64,000 nt of DNA from Eubacteriaceae bacterium (GCA_030156895.1 JASGLP010000005.1:17853-81852), one strand, 5' to 3'. Positions 17,684 through 25,878 are shown, counted from the first letter of the stretch. The notes: a model not told the origin generated them from the sequence alone. Numbers and translations: made by a program.

Positions 17684-17717
17684 TTGACATAAAAAAAATA
17701 TAATGGTAATATGTCAA
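17684..17717 (+). promoter_or_regulatory. Promoter of the cobalamin-riboswitch operon, with dyad
   Basis: TTGACA (17684-17689) and TAATAT (17707-17712) have a 17-base spacer. TTGACATA (17684-17691) and TATGTCAA (17710-17717) are inverted arms placed exactly over the two core promoter boxes. Transcription would start near 17720, giving a leader of about 420 bases that contains the cobalamin riboswitch. Confidence 0.6.
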
Positions 17718-17831
17718 AAACATGTTAGTGGTTTGTAACATAAAAAAAGATAACTTATTGAAAACGTTAGCCTGAAAGATTTTGGGCGCCGATTTTATCA
17801 AATGAGTTTAATTTAATAACTTATCATTCAA

Positions 17832-17975
17832 GGTGCCGATTATGATGATCGGAGAATAGGGAAGCTTAGAAAGCACGGACCCACCACTGTGAACAGGGAC
17901 GAATTCTTAAAAAACCACTGGGCTAAAGCCTGGGAAGGAGAGAATAGGATGAACTGTTAGTCAGGAGACCTGCCT
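17832..17975 (+). promoter_or_regulatory. Cobalamin riboswitch
   Basis: The conserved blocks appear in order: GGTGCC (17832-17837), ATAGGGAAGC near 17877, CCACTGTGAACAGGGACGAA near 17902, CCACTGG near 17927, GGGAAGGAGAGAATAGGATGA near 17932-17952, and TCAGGAGACCTGCC ending at 17974. This is the standard B12-binding RNA core. With the terminator at 18037-18073 it should switch off the following methyltransferase and BtuCDF-type importer genes when adenosyl- or other cobamides are plentiful. Confidence 0.95.
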
Positions 17976-18036
17976 TGATTTAAAAAATATGCCAGGGGAT
18001 GATTGGCCGCTTGATTTAGAATACCTTGAGATGGGA

Positions 18037-18073
18037 AGGGTTTCTTTTATTAATAAAAGAAGCTCTTTTTTTA
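18037..18073 (+). terminator. Intrinsic terminator of the cobalamin riboswitch
   Basis: GGGTTTCTTTTATT and AATAAAAGAAGCTC form a long stem with two G-U pairs, followed by seven T's. It lies between the aptamer and the first gene at 18144, as expected for the expression platform. Confidence 0.85.
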
Positions 18074-18143
18074 TTTGCCCAAGGTAAGCGATCAGAGAAA
18101 TTAAAAGCGTTTAAAATAATGAAAAAAGAAAAGAGGAGAAGCG

Positions 18144-18968
18144 ATGACTTTTGAGGAAAAATGGGTTGACAACAAGAAAAAGACGGATCTAAATGAAACC
18201 CAGCAGTTTTGGGATGATCGGGCTTCGGAGTTTAATGAGATGGGAAAGAGGGAAATGGCTGATGATCCGGTACTGTCGCTTTTAAAAAGCAAGGATGCTA
18301 TTTTCCCGGGAGCGAGAGTACTGGATATCGGATGTGGTGCTGGGCGCTATTCCAAAGAATTTTTAAAAATGGGCTGTGAAGTAGTGGGGATTGATATTTC
18401 CCCTAATATGATTGATTTTACAAAGGAAAATGCTGCCAGTGTAAAGGTTGATTTTTTTACGTTTAAGGTTATGCCCTGGGAAAAGGCGGATTTGGCCGCA
18501 GAAGGGTGGGAAGGCTATTTTGATCTCGTTTTTGCTTCTATGAGCCCAGCTATTAGCGGCCCCGAGGAATTAAAAAAAATGAATCAGGCCTCCAAAGGCT
18601 ATTGTTTTATGAGTGGACACCTGATCAAAGAAGATAAAATTGGAAATGAACTACGAGTGGCACTGAATAAAGAAAACCGCACCGCTGACTACCGGAATAC
18701 CTTATATTACGCTTTTAATATATTATGGGATATGGGCTTTTTTCCGGAGTTTCGACATAGTGAGAATCAACGGACAAAGATCTGGGAGCTAGAAAAAGCA
18801 ACCAATTATTATGCCCATATGTTAAGGGCTACCGATGAAGAGACAAAACAGACGATTCGGGATTATCTTAAGAATAAAAGCAAAGACGGACAGATTGAAG
18901 ATATAAACTATTCCAAAAACGGTCAATTGCTGTGGTCTGTTCTGTCTGCTCAAATAGACGGGAGATAA
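18144..18968 (+). CDS. SAM-dependent methyltransferase under cobalamin riboswitch control
   Basis: A 274-residue class I methyltransferase: LDIGCGAGRYSKEFLKMGCE near residue 53, then VGIDISPNMI. The LVFASMSPAISGPEELKKMN segment and the long C-terminal region are typical of methyltransferases found beside corrinoid and iron-complex transporters. GAGGAGAAGCG precedes ATG 18144. It is first in the riboswitch-controlled operon, 2 bases before the permease, so its function is probably tied to cobamides or to the imported ligand. Acceptor unknown. Confidence 0.85.
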   Translation: MTFEEKWVDNKKKTDLNETQQFWDDRASEFNEMGKREMADDPVLSLLKSKDAIFPGARVLDIGCGAGRYSKEFLKMGCEVVGIDISPNMIDFTKENAASVKVDFFTFKVMPWEKADLAAEGWEGYFDLVFASMSPAISGPEELKKMNQASKGYCFMSGHLIKEDKIGNELRVALNKENRTADYRNTLYYAFNILWDMGFFPEFRHSENQRTKIWELEKATNYYAHMLRATDEETKQTIRDYLKNKSKDGQIEDINYSKNGQLLWSVLSAQIDGR

Positions 18969-18970
18969 AG

Positions 18971-20062
18971 ATGCTAAAAAAACCAAGTGCCGTGATTGAG
19001 GTGGAGGGCGACAGCCTGGAATTATACCAGAAATTCACGGGCAAAAAAACCGTGTTGATTCTCATTCTTTGCGCTTTGTTGCTGGTGGTAGCCATTTTTG
19101 CCATGAATAGTGGGGCCATGGAATTGGACCCCACCGACATTGTCAAAACCCTGATGAGCATTGGTACCGAAATCTCTAGTGTAGTGGTATGGCGGATTCG
19201 TCTGCCCCGAGTTTTGGCCGCGGTTATTGCCGGTGCAGGTTTGGCAGTGGCCGGATGTGTGATGCAAAATAATTTAAGAAATCCGTTAGCATCGCCTTCT
19301 ACCTTGGGGATTTCCAGTGCAGCTGCCTTTGGTGCCAATATCGCTATTATTGTATTGGGTGCTGGGACGGTGCAAAGCTCGGCAGCGCAGCCGATTATTG
19401 TCAACAATCCTTATCTGGTAACGATTTTTGCCTTTGCTTTTTCCATGGGAGCGACCATGATAATTTTGCTGCTGTCCCGAATGCGCAGTTTTTCGCCGGA
19501 GTCTATTGTTCTGGCAGGGGTGGCACTGAGCTCTCTTTTTGGAGCAGGCACCACCTTGATTCAGTATTTTGCTGAATCAGTGCAGATTGCTGCCGCTATC
19601 TTCTGGACCTTTGGGGACCTGGGTCGGGCTGGCTGGACAGAGGTTTATATTTTGGCTGCGGTGGTGGGTCTTGCGATGATCTACTTTATGATGAAGCGTT
19701 GGGATTATAATGCACTGGACAATGGTGCCGATGCCGCTAAGAGTTTGGGGGTTAATGTCGAGCAAACCCGATTTGGCGGCATGCTGGTATCATCGATGAT
19801 TACCGCAGTGACGGTATCATTTCTTGGTGTGATTGGGTTTATCGGTTTGGTGGCACCACAGATGGTCAGGCGGATCATCGGCGGGGATCATCGCTTTTTG
19901 ATTCCCATTTCTGCCTTAATGGGGGCGCTTTTGTTGCTGGTCTCGGATACCTTTGCCCGAACGATTATTTCCCCCATTATATTGCCGGTGGGAGCAGTGA
20001 CATCATTTTTAGGGGCACCCCTGTTTTTGTATCTCTTACTTAAAGGAGGTAAACGTCGTTGA
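18971..20062 (+). CDS. FecCD/BtuC-type ABC transporter permease
   Basis: About 363 residues from ATG 18971, with GGGAGAT upstream. The family signatures are WRIRLPRVLAAVIAGAGLAV, GCVMQNNLRNPLASPSTLGI and FLGVIGFIGLVAPQMVRRII; around ten membrane helices are predicted. It dimerises in the membrane and takes substrate from the lipoprotein at 20831. Riboswitch control points to cobalamin or a related corrinoid; iron siderophores are the alternative for this family. Confidence 0.92.
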   Translation: MLKKPSAVIEVEGDSLELYQKFTGKKTVLILILCALLLVVAIFAMNSGAMELDPTDIVKTLMSIGTEISSVVVWRIRLPRVLAAVIAGAGLAVAGCVMQNNLRNPLASPSTLGISSAAAFGANIAIIVLGAGTVQSSAAQPIIVNNPYLVTIFAFAFSMGATMIILLLSRMRSFSPESIVLAGVALSSLFGAGTTLIQYFAESVQIAAAIFWTFGDLGRAGWTEVYILAAVVGLAMIYFMMKRWDYNALDNGADAAKSLGVNVEQTRFGGMLVSSMITAVTVSFLGVIGFIGLVAPQMVRRIIGGDHRFLIPISALMGALLLLVSDTFARTIISPIILPVGAVTSFLGAPLFLYLLLKGGKRR

Positions 20063-20811
20063 ATTTACAAGTTGAAGGATTGGCTTTTGATTATCCTTGC
20101 CAAAACGTCTTAAAAGGGATCTCTTTTTCCATGAAGCGCGGGGAATGTTTGGCGATACTGGGAACAAATGGCGCCGGGAAATCGACTTTGCTTAAGTGTA
20201 TTAACAAAATCTTGAAGCCCCAGGGCGGGAGTGTCTTAATTGATCAGGAAAATATTAAAGCGTTTAAGCAGAGTGAGCTGGCCCAGAGAGTGGCTTATGT
20301 TTCTCAGAGTAATCAAAGTACAACCACGACAGTTTTTGATTCGATTCTGATTGGTAGAAAACCTTATATCAAATGGGATGTGGGGAAGAATGATTTAAAT
20401 ATTGTCAATGAGACCATCAAGATGTTAAATTTGGAAAAATTTGCATTAAAAAATGTCGATGAGTTAAGCGGCGGCGAATATCAGAAGGTGTTAATTGGTC
20501 GGGCATTAGCCCAGGAAACTGATGTGCTAATGCTGGATGAGCCAACGAGCAGCCTGGATCTAAAAAATCAATTGGAGGTGCTTCAATTGATCAAAGAAAT
20601 TGCCTACCTTAAAAATATCACGGCGGTGGTAACTATTCATGATCTGAATCTGGCATTACGCTTTGCCGATCAGTATATTTTACTAAAAGACGGTGTTATC
20701 CATGCTGCCGGTGGGAAGGAGGTTATTACCGAAGCAAATATAAAAGAAGTATATGGGGTAGACGTAACGGTTGAGCAAGTCAACAATCGTTCGGTTGTGG
20801 TTCCAATTTAA
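20059..20811 (+). CDS. BtuD/FhuC-type ABC transporter ATP-binding protein
   Basis: A 250-residue ATPase starting at TTG 20059 in a 4-base overlap with the permease stop, with a strong AAAGGAGG site. Walker A is GTNGAGKSTLL near residue 35, the signature LSGGEYQKVLI, Walker B VLMLDEPTSSLDL, and the H-loop IHD. It energises the BtuC-type permease. Confidence 0.93.
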   Translation: MNLQVEGLAFDYPCQNVLKGISFSMKRGECLAILGTNGAGKSTLLKCINKILKPQGGSVLIDQENIKAFKQSELAQRVAYVSQSNQSTTTTVFDSILIGRKPYIKWDVGKNDLNIVNETIKMLNLEKFALKNVDELSGGEYQKVLIGRALAQETDVLMLDEPTSSLDLKNQLEVLQLIKEIAYLKNITAVVTIHDLNLALRFADQYILLKDGVIHAAGGKEVITEANIKEVYGVDVTVEQVNNRSVVVPI

Positions 20812-20830
20812 AAAATTGAAGGAGAAAATA

Positions 20831-21931
20831 GTGAAAAGAAAACGAATACTAGTGTTGTTATTGACCATTTCTTTGGTCATCATGGTGGTTGGGTGTTCTG
20901 CCCAGGGGGCAAATATCTCGAAAACAGATGAAAAGATCAGTGTTACAGACAGTCTTGGTCGAACGGTGGAGTTTGAAAGCATACCGGAAAAAGCGGTTGC
21001 TATTGGGGCCGGAGCACTGCGTTTGTATACTTATGTCGCTGATACCGAAAAACTGGTTGGGGTGGAAGAGACGGAAAAAGGTGATAGTGCGGGCAGACCC
21101 TATACCATTGCAAATCCGCAGTTTATAGATTTACCGACTATTGGAGCAGGTGGTCCAAACAACGCACCAGATCCGGAACAATTACTTAAGGTTGAACCAG
21201 ATGTGATTTTTACCACCTATGCCGGGGATGCAGCGGCAGCCGATGAACTACAGTCAAAAACTGGTATTCCAGTAGTGGCGTTAAGTTATGGAACAGAAGG
21301 TGTTTTTGGAGACGCAATTTATTCATCTATGGAAAAAATTGGCGAAATAATGGGTGATACCAAAAAATCAACAGCGGCTGTGGCTTATCTTAAAGAATGC
21401 GAAACGGATCTAAATAAACGAACCGAAGGGGTTGACCAGCCTACCAAACTAACCACCTATGTAGGTGGTTTGGGGTCAAAAGGAGCCCAGGGTATTGTCA
21501 GCACCCAGGGGGACTATTCATTATTTAACGCAATCAATGCAGTGAACGTCGTTGATGAAACAGGAAAAACTGGTGGTCTTATGATTGACAAGGAACAGTT
21601 GATCAAATGGAACCCTACGGTTATTTTCCTTGATTATGGCGGTTTAGTTAAGGTGAAAGAAGATATGATGGCCAACCCAGAATACTATGCTGCCCTAGAA
21701 GCCTTTAAAACAGACCAGGTTTATATGATATTACCATACAATTCCTATACTACCAATTTAGACACGGCAATAGCAGATGCCTATTATATGGGAACGGTAT
21801 TATATCCGGGGAAATTTAATGATGTTGACCCAGCAAAAAAAGCGGATGAGATTTATGAAACCCTGCTGGGTACCAAGGTTTATGACCAGATGGTTAAAGA
21901 TTATGGTGCTTATGGAAAATTGCCAAAGTAA
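20831..21931 (+). CDS. Corrinoid/iron-complex type ABC substrate-binding lipoprotein
   Basis: About 366 residues from GTG 20831, with GAAGGAG upstream. The lipobox is VVGC (Cys22). The Peripla_BP_2 fold is shown by VTDSLGRTVEFESIPEKAVA, LLKVEPDVIFTTYAG and the long interdomain helix. Proteins of this class bind cobalamin, haem or ferric siderophores; the cobalamin riboswitch upstream makes a corrinoid the best guess. The gene ends just before a perfect 18-bp terminator stem. Confidence 0.9.
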   Translation: MKRKRILVLLLTISLVIMVVGCSAQGANISKTDEKISVTDSLGRTVEFESIPEKAVAIGAGALRLYTYVADTEKLVGVEETEKGDSAGRPYTIANPQFIDLPTIGAGGPNNAPDPEQLLKVEPDVIFTTYAGDAAAADELQSKTGIPVVALSYGTEGVFGDAIYSSMEKIGEIMGDTKKSTAAVAYLKECETDLNKRTEGVDQPTKLTTYVGGLGSKGAQGIVSTQGDYSLFNAINAVNVVDETGKTGGLMIDKEQLIKWNPTVIFLDYGGLVKVKEDMMANPEYYAALEAFKTDQVYMILPYNSYTTNLDTAIADAYYMGTVLYPGKFNDVDPAKKADEIYETLLGTKVYDQMVKDYGAYGKLPK

Positions 21932-21944
21932 ATGATTGTCAAAA

Positions 21945-21987
21945 ATGGCCGGAATGATCAAGTTATGCACTTGATCATTCCGGCCAT
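21945..21987 (+). terminator. 18-bp perfect stem-loop terminator
   Basis: ATGGCCGGAATGATCAAG (21945-21962), loop TTATGCA, and CTTGATCATTCCGGCCAT (21970-21987) pair without a mismatch. Only a weak T tract follows. It ends the corrinoid importer operon, and its 3' arm contains a likely -35 box for the next unit. Confidence 0.75.
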
Positions 21988-21998
21988 CGTGTTATAAT
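21971..21998 (+). promoter_or_regulatory. Probable yjdF promoter
   Basis: TTGATC (21971-21976) inside the terminator's 3' arm and TATAAT (21993-21998) are 16 bases apart. Transcription would start near 22005, at the 5' end of the structured yjdF leader. Confidence 0.55.
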
Positions 21999-22002
21999 AA
22001 CA

Positions 22003-22105
22003 TCATAAGATAAAAACACAGTTCTGGTTGGTAGTCCAGACGCGGTTGATACCGTCAGTAACCTGCCTCCTAAGGTTGTCCGTTCTTTGTCACACATTCT
22101 AGGAG
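22003..22105 (+). promoter_or_regulatory. Probable yjdF riboswitch
   Basis: The roughly 100-base leader of yjdF is well placed for the yjdF-motif RNA known upstream of this gene in Firmicutes, an azaaromatic-sensing riboswitch class. A local hairpin GACGCGG/ACCGTC (about 22039-22057) and CCTGCCTCCTAAGG are visible. The call rests mostly on position and downstream gene; I could not compare it base by base with the consensus. Confidence 0.55.
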
Positions 22106-22114
22106 GAACTCGAT

Positions 22115-22534
22115 ATGGACAAAGTAACAGTTAAATTGACGGTTTTTTTTGACGACCCCTTTTGGGTTGGCGTCTTTGAAAGCACAGATGGTGATAGGCT
22201 AAAAGTTGCCAAGGTAACCTTCGGCTCAGAACCCAAAGATGGGGAAATCTATGATTTTCTGCTTAAAAATTACGACCAGCTTCAATTTAGCCAGCCGATT
22301 ACGGATGAAAAGACGCTGGAAAAACGGATCAATCCCAAACGGATGAGGCGGAATATCAATCGGCAAATGGCAACAAAAAGCATTGGTACCAAGGCTCAAC
22401 AGGCTTTAAAAGAAGAACAGGAAAACAAAAAGATGGCCCGGAAAGCGTTTAATCGGCAGAAAACAGAAGCAGAACGAAAACAACAATTTGAACTACGGCA
22501 GGAAAAGAAAAAGAAGAAACATCGGGGACATTAA
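22115..22534 (+). CDS. yjdF: YjdF family protein (DUF2992)
   Basis: A 139-residue protein with the family N-terminus VKLTVFFDDPFWVGVFES, the middle KRINPKRMRRNINRQM and a lysine/arginine-rich tail (KKKKKHRGH). CTAGGAGG lies before ATG 22115. YjdF proteins are thought to help deal with toxic azaaromatic compounds under riboswitch control, but their reaction is unknown. The basic C-terminus suggests nucleic-acid contact. It is followed by the YihY gene after 15 bases and may be co-transcribed with it. Confidence 0.9.
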   Translation: MDKVTVKLTVFFDDPFWVGVFESTDGDRLKVAKVTFGSEPKDGEIYDFLLKNYDQLQFSQPITDEKTLEKRINPKRMRRNINRQMATKSIGTKAQQALKEEQENKKMARKAFNRQKTEAERKQQFELRQEKKKKKHRGH

Positions 22535-22549
22535 TCAGGAGGTGGTGCC

Positions 22550-23403
22550 ATGAAGAAAGATAACCTCATTAAGTTGTTTAAAGATCTGTATGTCAGATTT
22601 TTAAACGATGATTTAATCTCGGTGGGCGCACAAATAACTTATTTCTTGCTCTTATCGATTGCTCCGTTTTTAATCTTTTTAATTACCCTGATTACGTTTA
22701 TTCCACTGGGGGATTTTCAAAGCCAGTTTGAGCCTCTTTATGCGATCATGCCCGCAGAGGTGTACGAGATTCTCAGTTCGATCTTTGATCAGACCGTTAA
22801 AAACAGAAGCAGTGGTTTACTGGCCTTTGGGATTTTATTCGGATTATGGTCAGCCAGCACTGGCGTCAGCTATCTCATGCGTGGTGTCAACAAAGCCTAT
22901 GACCAGGAAGAAACAAGGCCTTTCTGGAAAAAAAGTGTGGTTTCGTTAGTGATTACGCTTGAACTGAGCACTGTTATCATCGCTTCGATGATCCTGATTG
23001 TATTAGGCGGCATTCTCGGTTCAAAGGTTTTTGGCTTTTTTGGCGTTACGGAGACATTTGTAATGATTTGGGGTTATCTGAGATTCGTTATCGCCATATT
23101 TGCAATTATGATTGTTTTTGTATCCCTTTACTATAATGCCCCAAGCTGTCGATTAACGCTTAAAGAGGTGCTTCCTGGTACGATTACGGCCTCTGCCTGC
23201 TGGATTATCGTATCGATGGCATTTTCATTTTATGCTGATAATCTGGGCAACTACTCAGCGATTTATGGTAGCCTTGGTAGCGTAATTGCCTTACTTACCT
23301 GGATCTATTTGAGCAGTATTATATTTTGCTGGGTGCTGAAATCAATGCGTCGCTAAAGTTCAGAAAAGAAGGCACTGAAAAAACAGTGTCTAAAATTTTT
23401 TAG
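22550..23403 (+). pseudogene. YihY/BrkB family membrane protein, copy 1, frameshifted near its C-terminus
   Basis: The frame from ATG 22550 (GGAGGTGG upstream) encodes a YihY/virulence factor BrkB-like protein with about six membrane helices (ITYFLLLSIAPFLIFLITLI, GLWSASTGVSYLMRGVNKAY). It stops early at 23356 after IIFCWVLKSMRR. Copy 2 at 24452 has TTTTT where this copy has TTTT (23324-23327). Adding one T restores IIFLLGAEINASLKFRKEG and so on to a stop at 23401-23403, matching copy 2. Only the last ~25 residues are changed, so the product might still fold. A sequencing error in the T run is also possible. Confidence 0.85.
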
Positions 23404-23483
23404 AGAAGATAAGGAACGATCAAAGTTGCTTAGAAACAGCTTTGATCGTAAAGATTTTTTAGTATGAATAAAGAAACTTACTT

Positions 23484-23764
23484 TTACAGAATATTCATTC
23501 CAAACCATTTATTGCTGATTTTTTCATAGGTTCCATCCTCAATAATTGATTTTAATTCTTCCAGCAATTTTGGATCATCTTTACTAACAGTTATAGCTAG
23601 TTCTTCAGCATAAGCAATTCCCTAATCGGTCATAATGGGTTTGGTAACAACGCCCATTTTTTGCGATATCGATGTCAAATCCTGTCACTACGCCATCTTC
23701 ACCGATATAATTAAATAGTGGGTAGACACCAGTCATCGCGTATGTCATTCCCCCACTTGACTTA
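23484..23764 (-). pseudogene. Relic of an amino-acid ABC transporter binding protein (SBP family 3)
   Basis: Read leftward, the frame gives SGGMTYAMTGVYPLFNYIGE and then DGVVTGFDIDIAK, the N-terminal part of a family 3 binding protein. It jumps, with a frame change, to MGVVTKPIMTD, an in-frame stop, then GIAYAEELAITVSKDDPKLL and ISNKWFGMNIL with a stop at 23484. The signal peptide and the middle of the protein are gone. It abuts the catalase relic, so a deletion joined two decaying genes. Confidence 0.75.
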
Positions 23765-24241
23765 ACCTTCCGATGACTTTGAGTGGCACCAGTTCTTCGG
23801 GAATCAGTTTGGTTGGATCCAAATGGTCAAAGGGGAATTTTTCAGCTTCCTCGGCGGTGAAATGTTGAACGGCAAATCCCCACTCGGGGAAATTGCTGGC
23901 TTCAACCGCTTCAAACATATCTCTACGATGATAGTCCTGATCGGCTCGGGAAATTTTAACGGTTTCATCCCAAATGGTGGATTGTAATCCGAGTTTTTGA
24001 CGCTAGTGAAATTTAACAAAGGTTGACTCTCCGGCCTGGTTAATCAGTTGGAAGCTATGGATTCCAAAGCCTTCAATCATCCGCAATGAACGGAGTTCTG
24101 ATTATCAGAAATGGGAACGCCCTGATTTGTGGTCAGCTCAGGGTGCATGCTTCCGGCGCTCTGGTGAAGTTCGCCGCCAGCAGCCGGGGCCGCTTGTTTT
24201 GATGGGGCTGCTTTTTCGTTCGTACCACTTTTTTTACTCAT
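23765..24241 (-). pseudogene. Catalase relic (large-subunit, KatE-like), internally deleted
   Basis: From ATG at 24241 leftward the frame reads MSKKSGTNEKAAPSKQAAPA and then [16 protein letters not shown], the N-terminus of monofunctional catalases. It jumps to [26 protein letters not shown], an in-frame stop, and after it HRRDMFEAVEASNFPEWGF and FDHLDPTKLIPEELVP. The deleted part contains the catalytic histidine region, and everything after the VIGR segment, including the haem tyrosine, is missing. The gene cannot make an active catalase. Confidence 0.85.
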
Positions 24242-24451
24242 TACACTTTTAGTACAATATAAGAATTAGATCTTAATCATACTTTTCCTTTCTTTGTATT
24301 AAAATAGATGATATCTTATATAGTTAGGTATAATCAAAATGTCTCTTAAGTAAAGAATGATGATGAGTTTTATGGGTATAAAATAAGTATCGTCAAGATA
24401 GAAAGATAATAATCAACGTTTGAAACGGGGATTATTTTAAGAGGACATACG

Positions 24452-25306
24452 ATGAAGAAAGATAATCTTATAAAACTGCTTAAAGATTTGTACGTCCGAT
24501 TTTCAAATGATGATTTACCCTCGGTTGGGGCACAGATCACTTATTTTTTGCTCCTGTCGATTGCACCGTTTCTTATTTTTTTAATTACCCTTATTAGTTT
24601 TATTCCGCTAGTGGATTTTCAGAGCCAGATTGAGCCGCTTTATGCCCTAATGCCAACAGCTGCGTCTGAAATTCTCAATGCCATCATTGAGCAGACCATG
24701 AAAAACAGAAGCGGTGCCTTGCTGACCTTTGGGGTATTATTCGCCTTATGGTCTGCCAGCACTGGGGTTAAATATCTAATAAGTGGTGTCAACAGAGCCT
24801 ATGATCAGGAAGAAACGAGGCCTTTCTGGAAAAAAAGCTTGGTTTCACTCGCGATTACACTTGCGCTGAGCATGGTTATCATCGTTACGATGATCCTGAT
24901 TATTTTTGGTGGTATTCTGGGTTCAGAGGTTTTTGGCTTTTTAGGCTTTTCCAAGACATTTTCAATGATTTGGAATTATCTGAGATTTGTTATTGCCATA
25001 TTTGCCGTTATGATTGCTTTTGTATCGATTTACTTTAGTGCCCCAAGCTGTCGCTTAACGTTTAAAGAGGTGCTTCCTGGTGCCGTTGTTGCCACCTTCA
25101 GTTGGATCATCGTATCCATGGCCTTCTCGTTTTATGCCGATAACCTGGGCAACTACACAGCGGTTTATGGTAGCCTTGGTGGCGTAATTGCCTTACTTAC
25201 CTGGATCTATATAAGTAGTATCATATTTTTGCTGGGAGCTGAAATTAATGCGTCGCTAAAGTTTAGAAGAGAAGGTATAAAAAAAACAGTGCTTAAAAAT
25301 TTTTAG
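24452..25306 (+). CDS. YihY/BrkB family membrane protein, copy 2
   Basis: A 284-residue inner-membrane protein with about six membrane helices. Long stretches are the same as copy 1 (DDLPSVGAQITYFLLLSIAP, DQEETRPFWKKSLVSLAITL, YADNLGNYTAVYGSLGGVIA). The C-terminus FLLGAEINASLKFRREG is intact here. AGAGGACATACG precedes ATG 24452, and a TATAAT-like box is near 24330. The family was once called RNase BN in error; its function is not settled. The two copies probably arose by tandem duplication. Confidence 0.88.
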   Translation: MKKDNLIKLLKDLYVRFSNDDLPSVGAQITYFLLLSIAPFLIFLITLISFIPLVDFQSQIEPLYALMPTAASEILNAIIEQTMKNRSGALLTFGVLFALWSASTGVKYLISGVNRAYDQEETRPFWKKSLVSLAITLALSMVIIVTMILIIFGGILGSEVFGFLGFSKTFSMIWNYLRFVIAIFAVMIAFVSIYFSAPSCRLTFKEVLPGAVVATFSWIIVSMAFSFYADNLGNYTAVYGSLGGVIALLTWIYISSIIFLLGAEINASLKFRREGIKKTVLKNF

Positions 25307-25490
25307 AACGGAAGTAGAAATAAAACGGCAATTTAAACTATGGTAGGAAAAAGAAGCTCCGGGAACATTGAATAGGCCCTCGCATAGCAAATAATAGAAA
25401 ATATATGTAAATTTGTGATTAAGTTACGGATTATTAATCGAAAATGGTTATAATAAAGATATACACATTAACGATTAAGGAGATAAAGAT

Positions 25491-25802
25491 ATGAGTGCAG
25501 TAACAATTACAAAAGACAATTTTCAGCAAGAGGTAATTAATTCAGATAAACCGGTATTACTCGACTTTTGGGCACCCTGGTGTGGTCCCTGTAAAATGGT
25601 GACTCCCATTATTGATGAAATTGCTGATGAGGTGTTCACTTTAAAGGTCGGAAAAATAAATGTCGATGAACAACAGGAACTGGCCGCTGAATTTAAGGTC
25701 ATGAGCATCCCCACCTTGGCAGTTATCAAAGGCGGTGTGGTGGTGAAAAAATCCGTGGGCGCAAAATCCAAAGCCGATATTTTAGATTTAGTAGCAGAGT
25801 AG
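25491..25802 (+). CDS. trxA: Thioredoxin
   Basis: A 103-residue cytoplasmic thioredoxin with the active site WAPWCGPCK (Cys31, Cys34), the cis-proline segment SIPTLAV and the usual length. AAGGAGATAAAG precedes ATG 25491, and TATAAT lies near 25450. It ends in its own terminator and converges on the Crp/Fnr regulator gene. No thioredoxin reductase is adjacent. Confidence 0.96.
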   Translation: MSAVTITKDNFQQEVINSDKPVLLDFWAPWCGPCKMVTPIIDEIADEVFTLKVGKINVDEQQELAAEFKVMSIPTLAVIKGGVVVKKSVGAKSKADILDLVAE

Positions 25803-25810
25803 CTACAAAA

Positions 25811-25842
25811 AGAGCAACCGAAAAATCGGTTGCTCTTTTAAT
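25811..25842 (+). terminator. Terminator after trxA
   Basis: AGAGCAACCGA (25811-25821) pairs with TCGGTTGCTCT (25826-25836), followed by TTTTAATTTTTT. The A-run on the left side lets it serve the converging regulator gene too. Confidence 0.9.
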
Positions 25843-25878
25843 TTTTTGGATGGCGTTTGGGGTGGCATTTTTGAGCTG

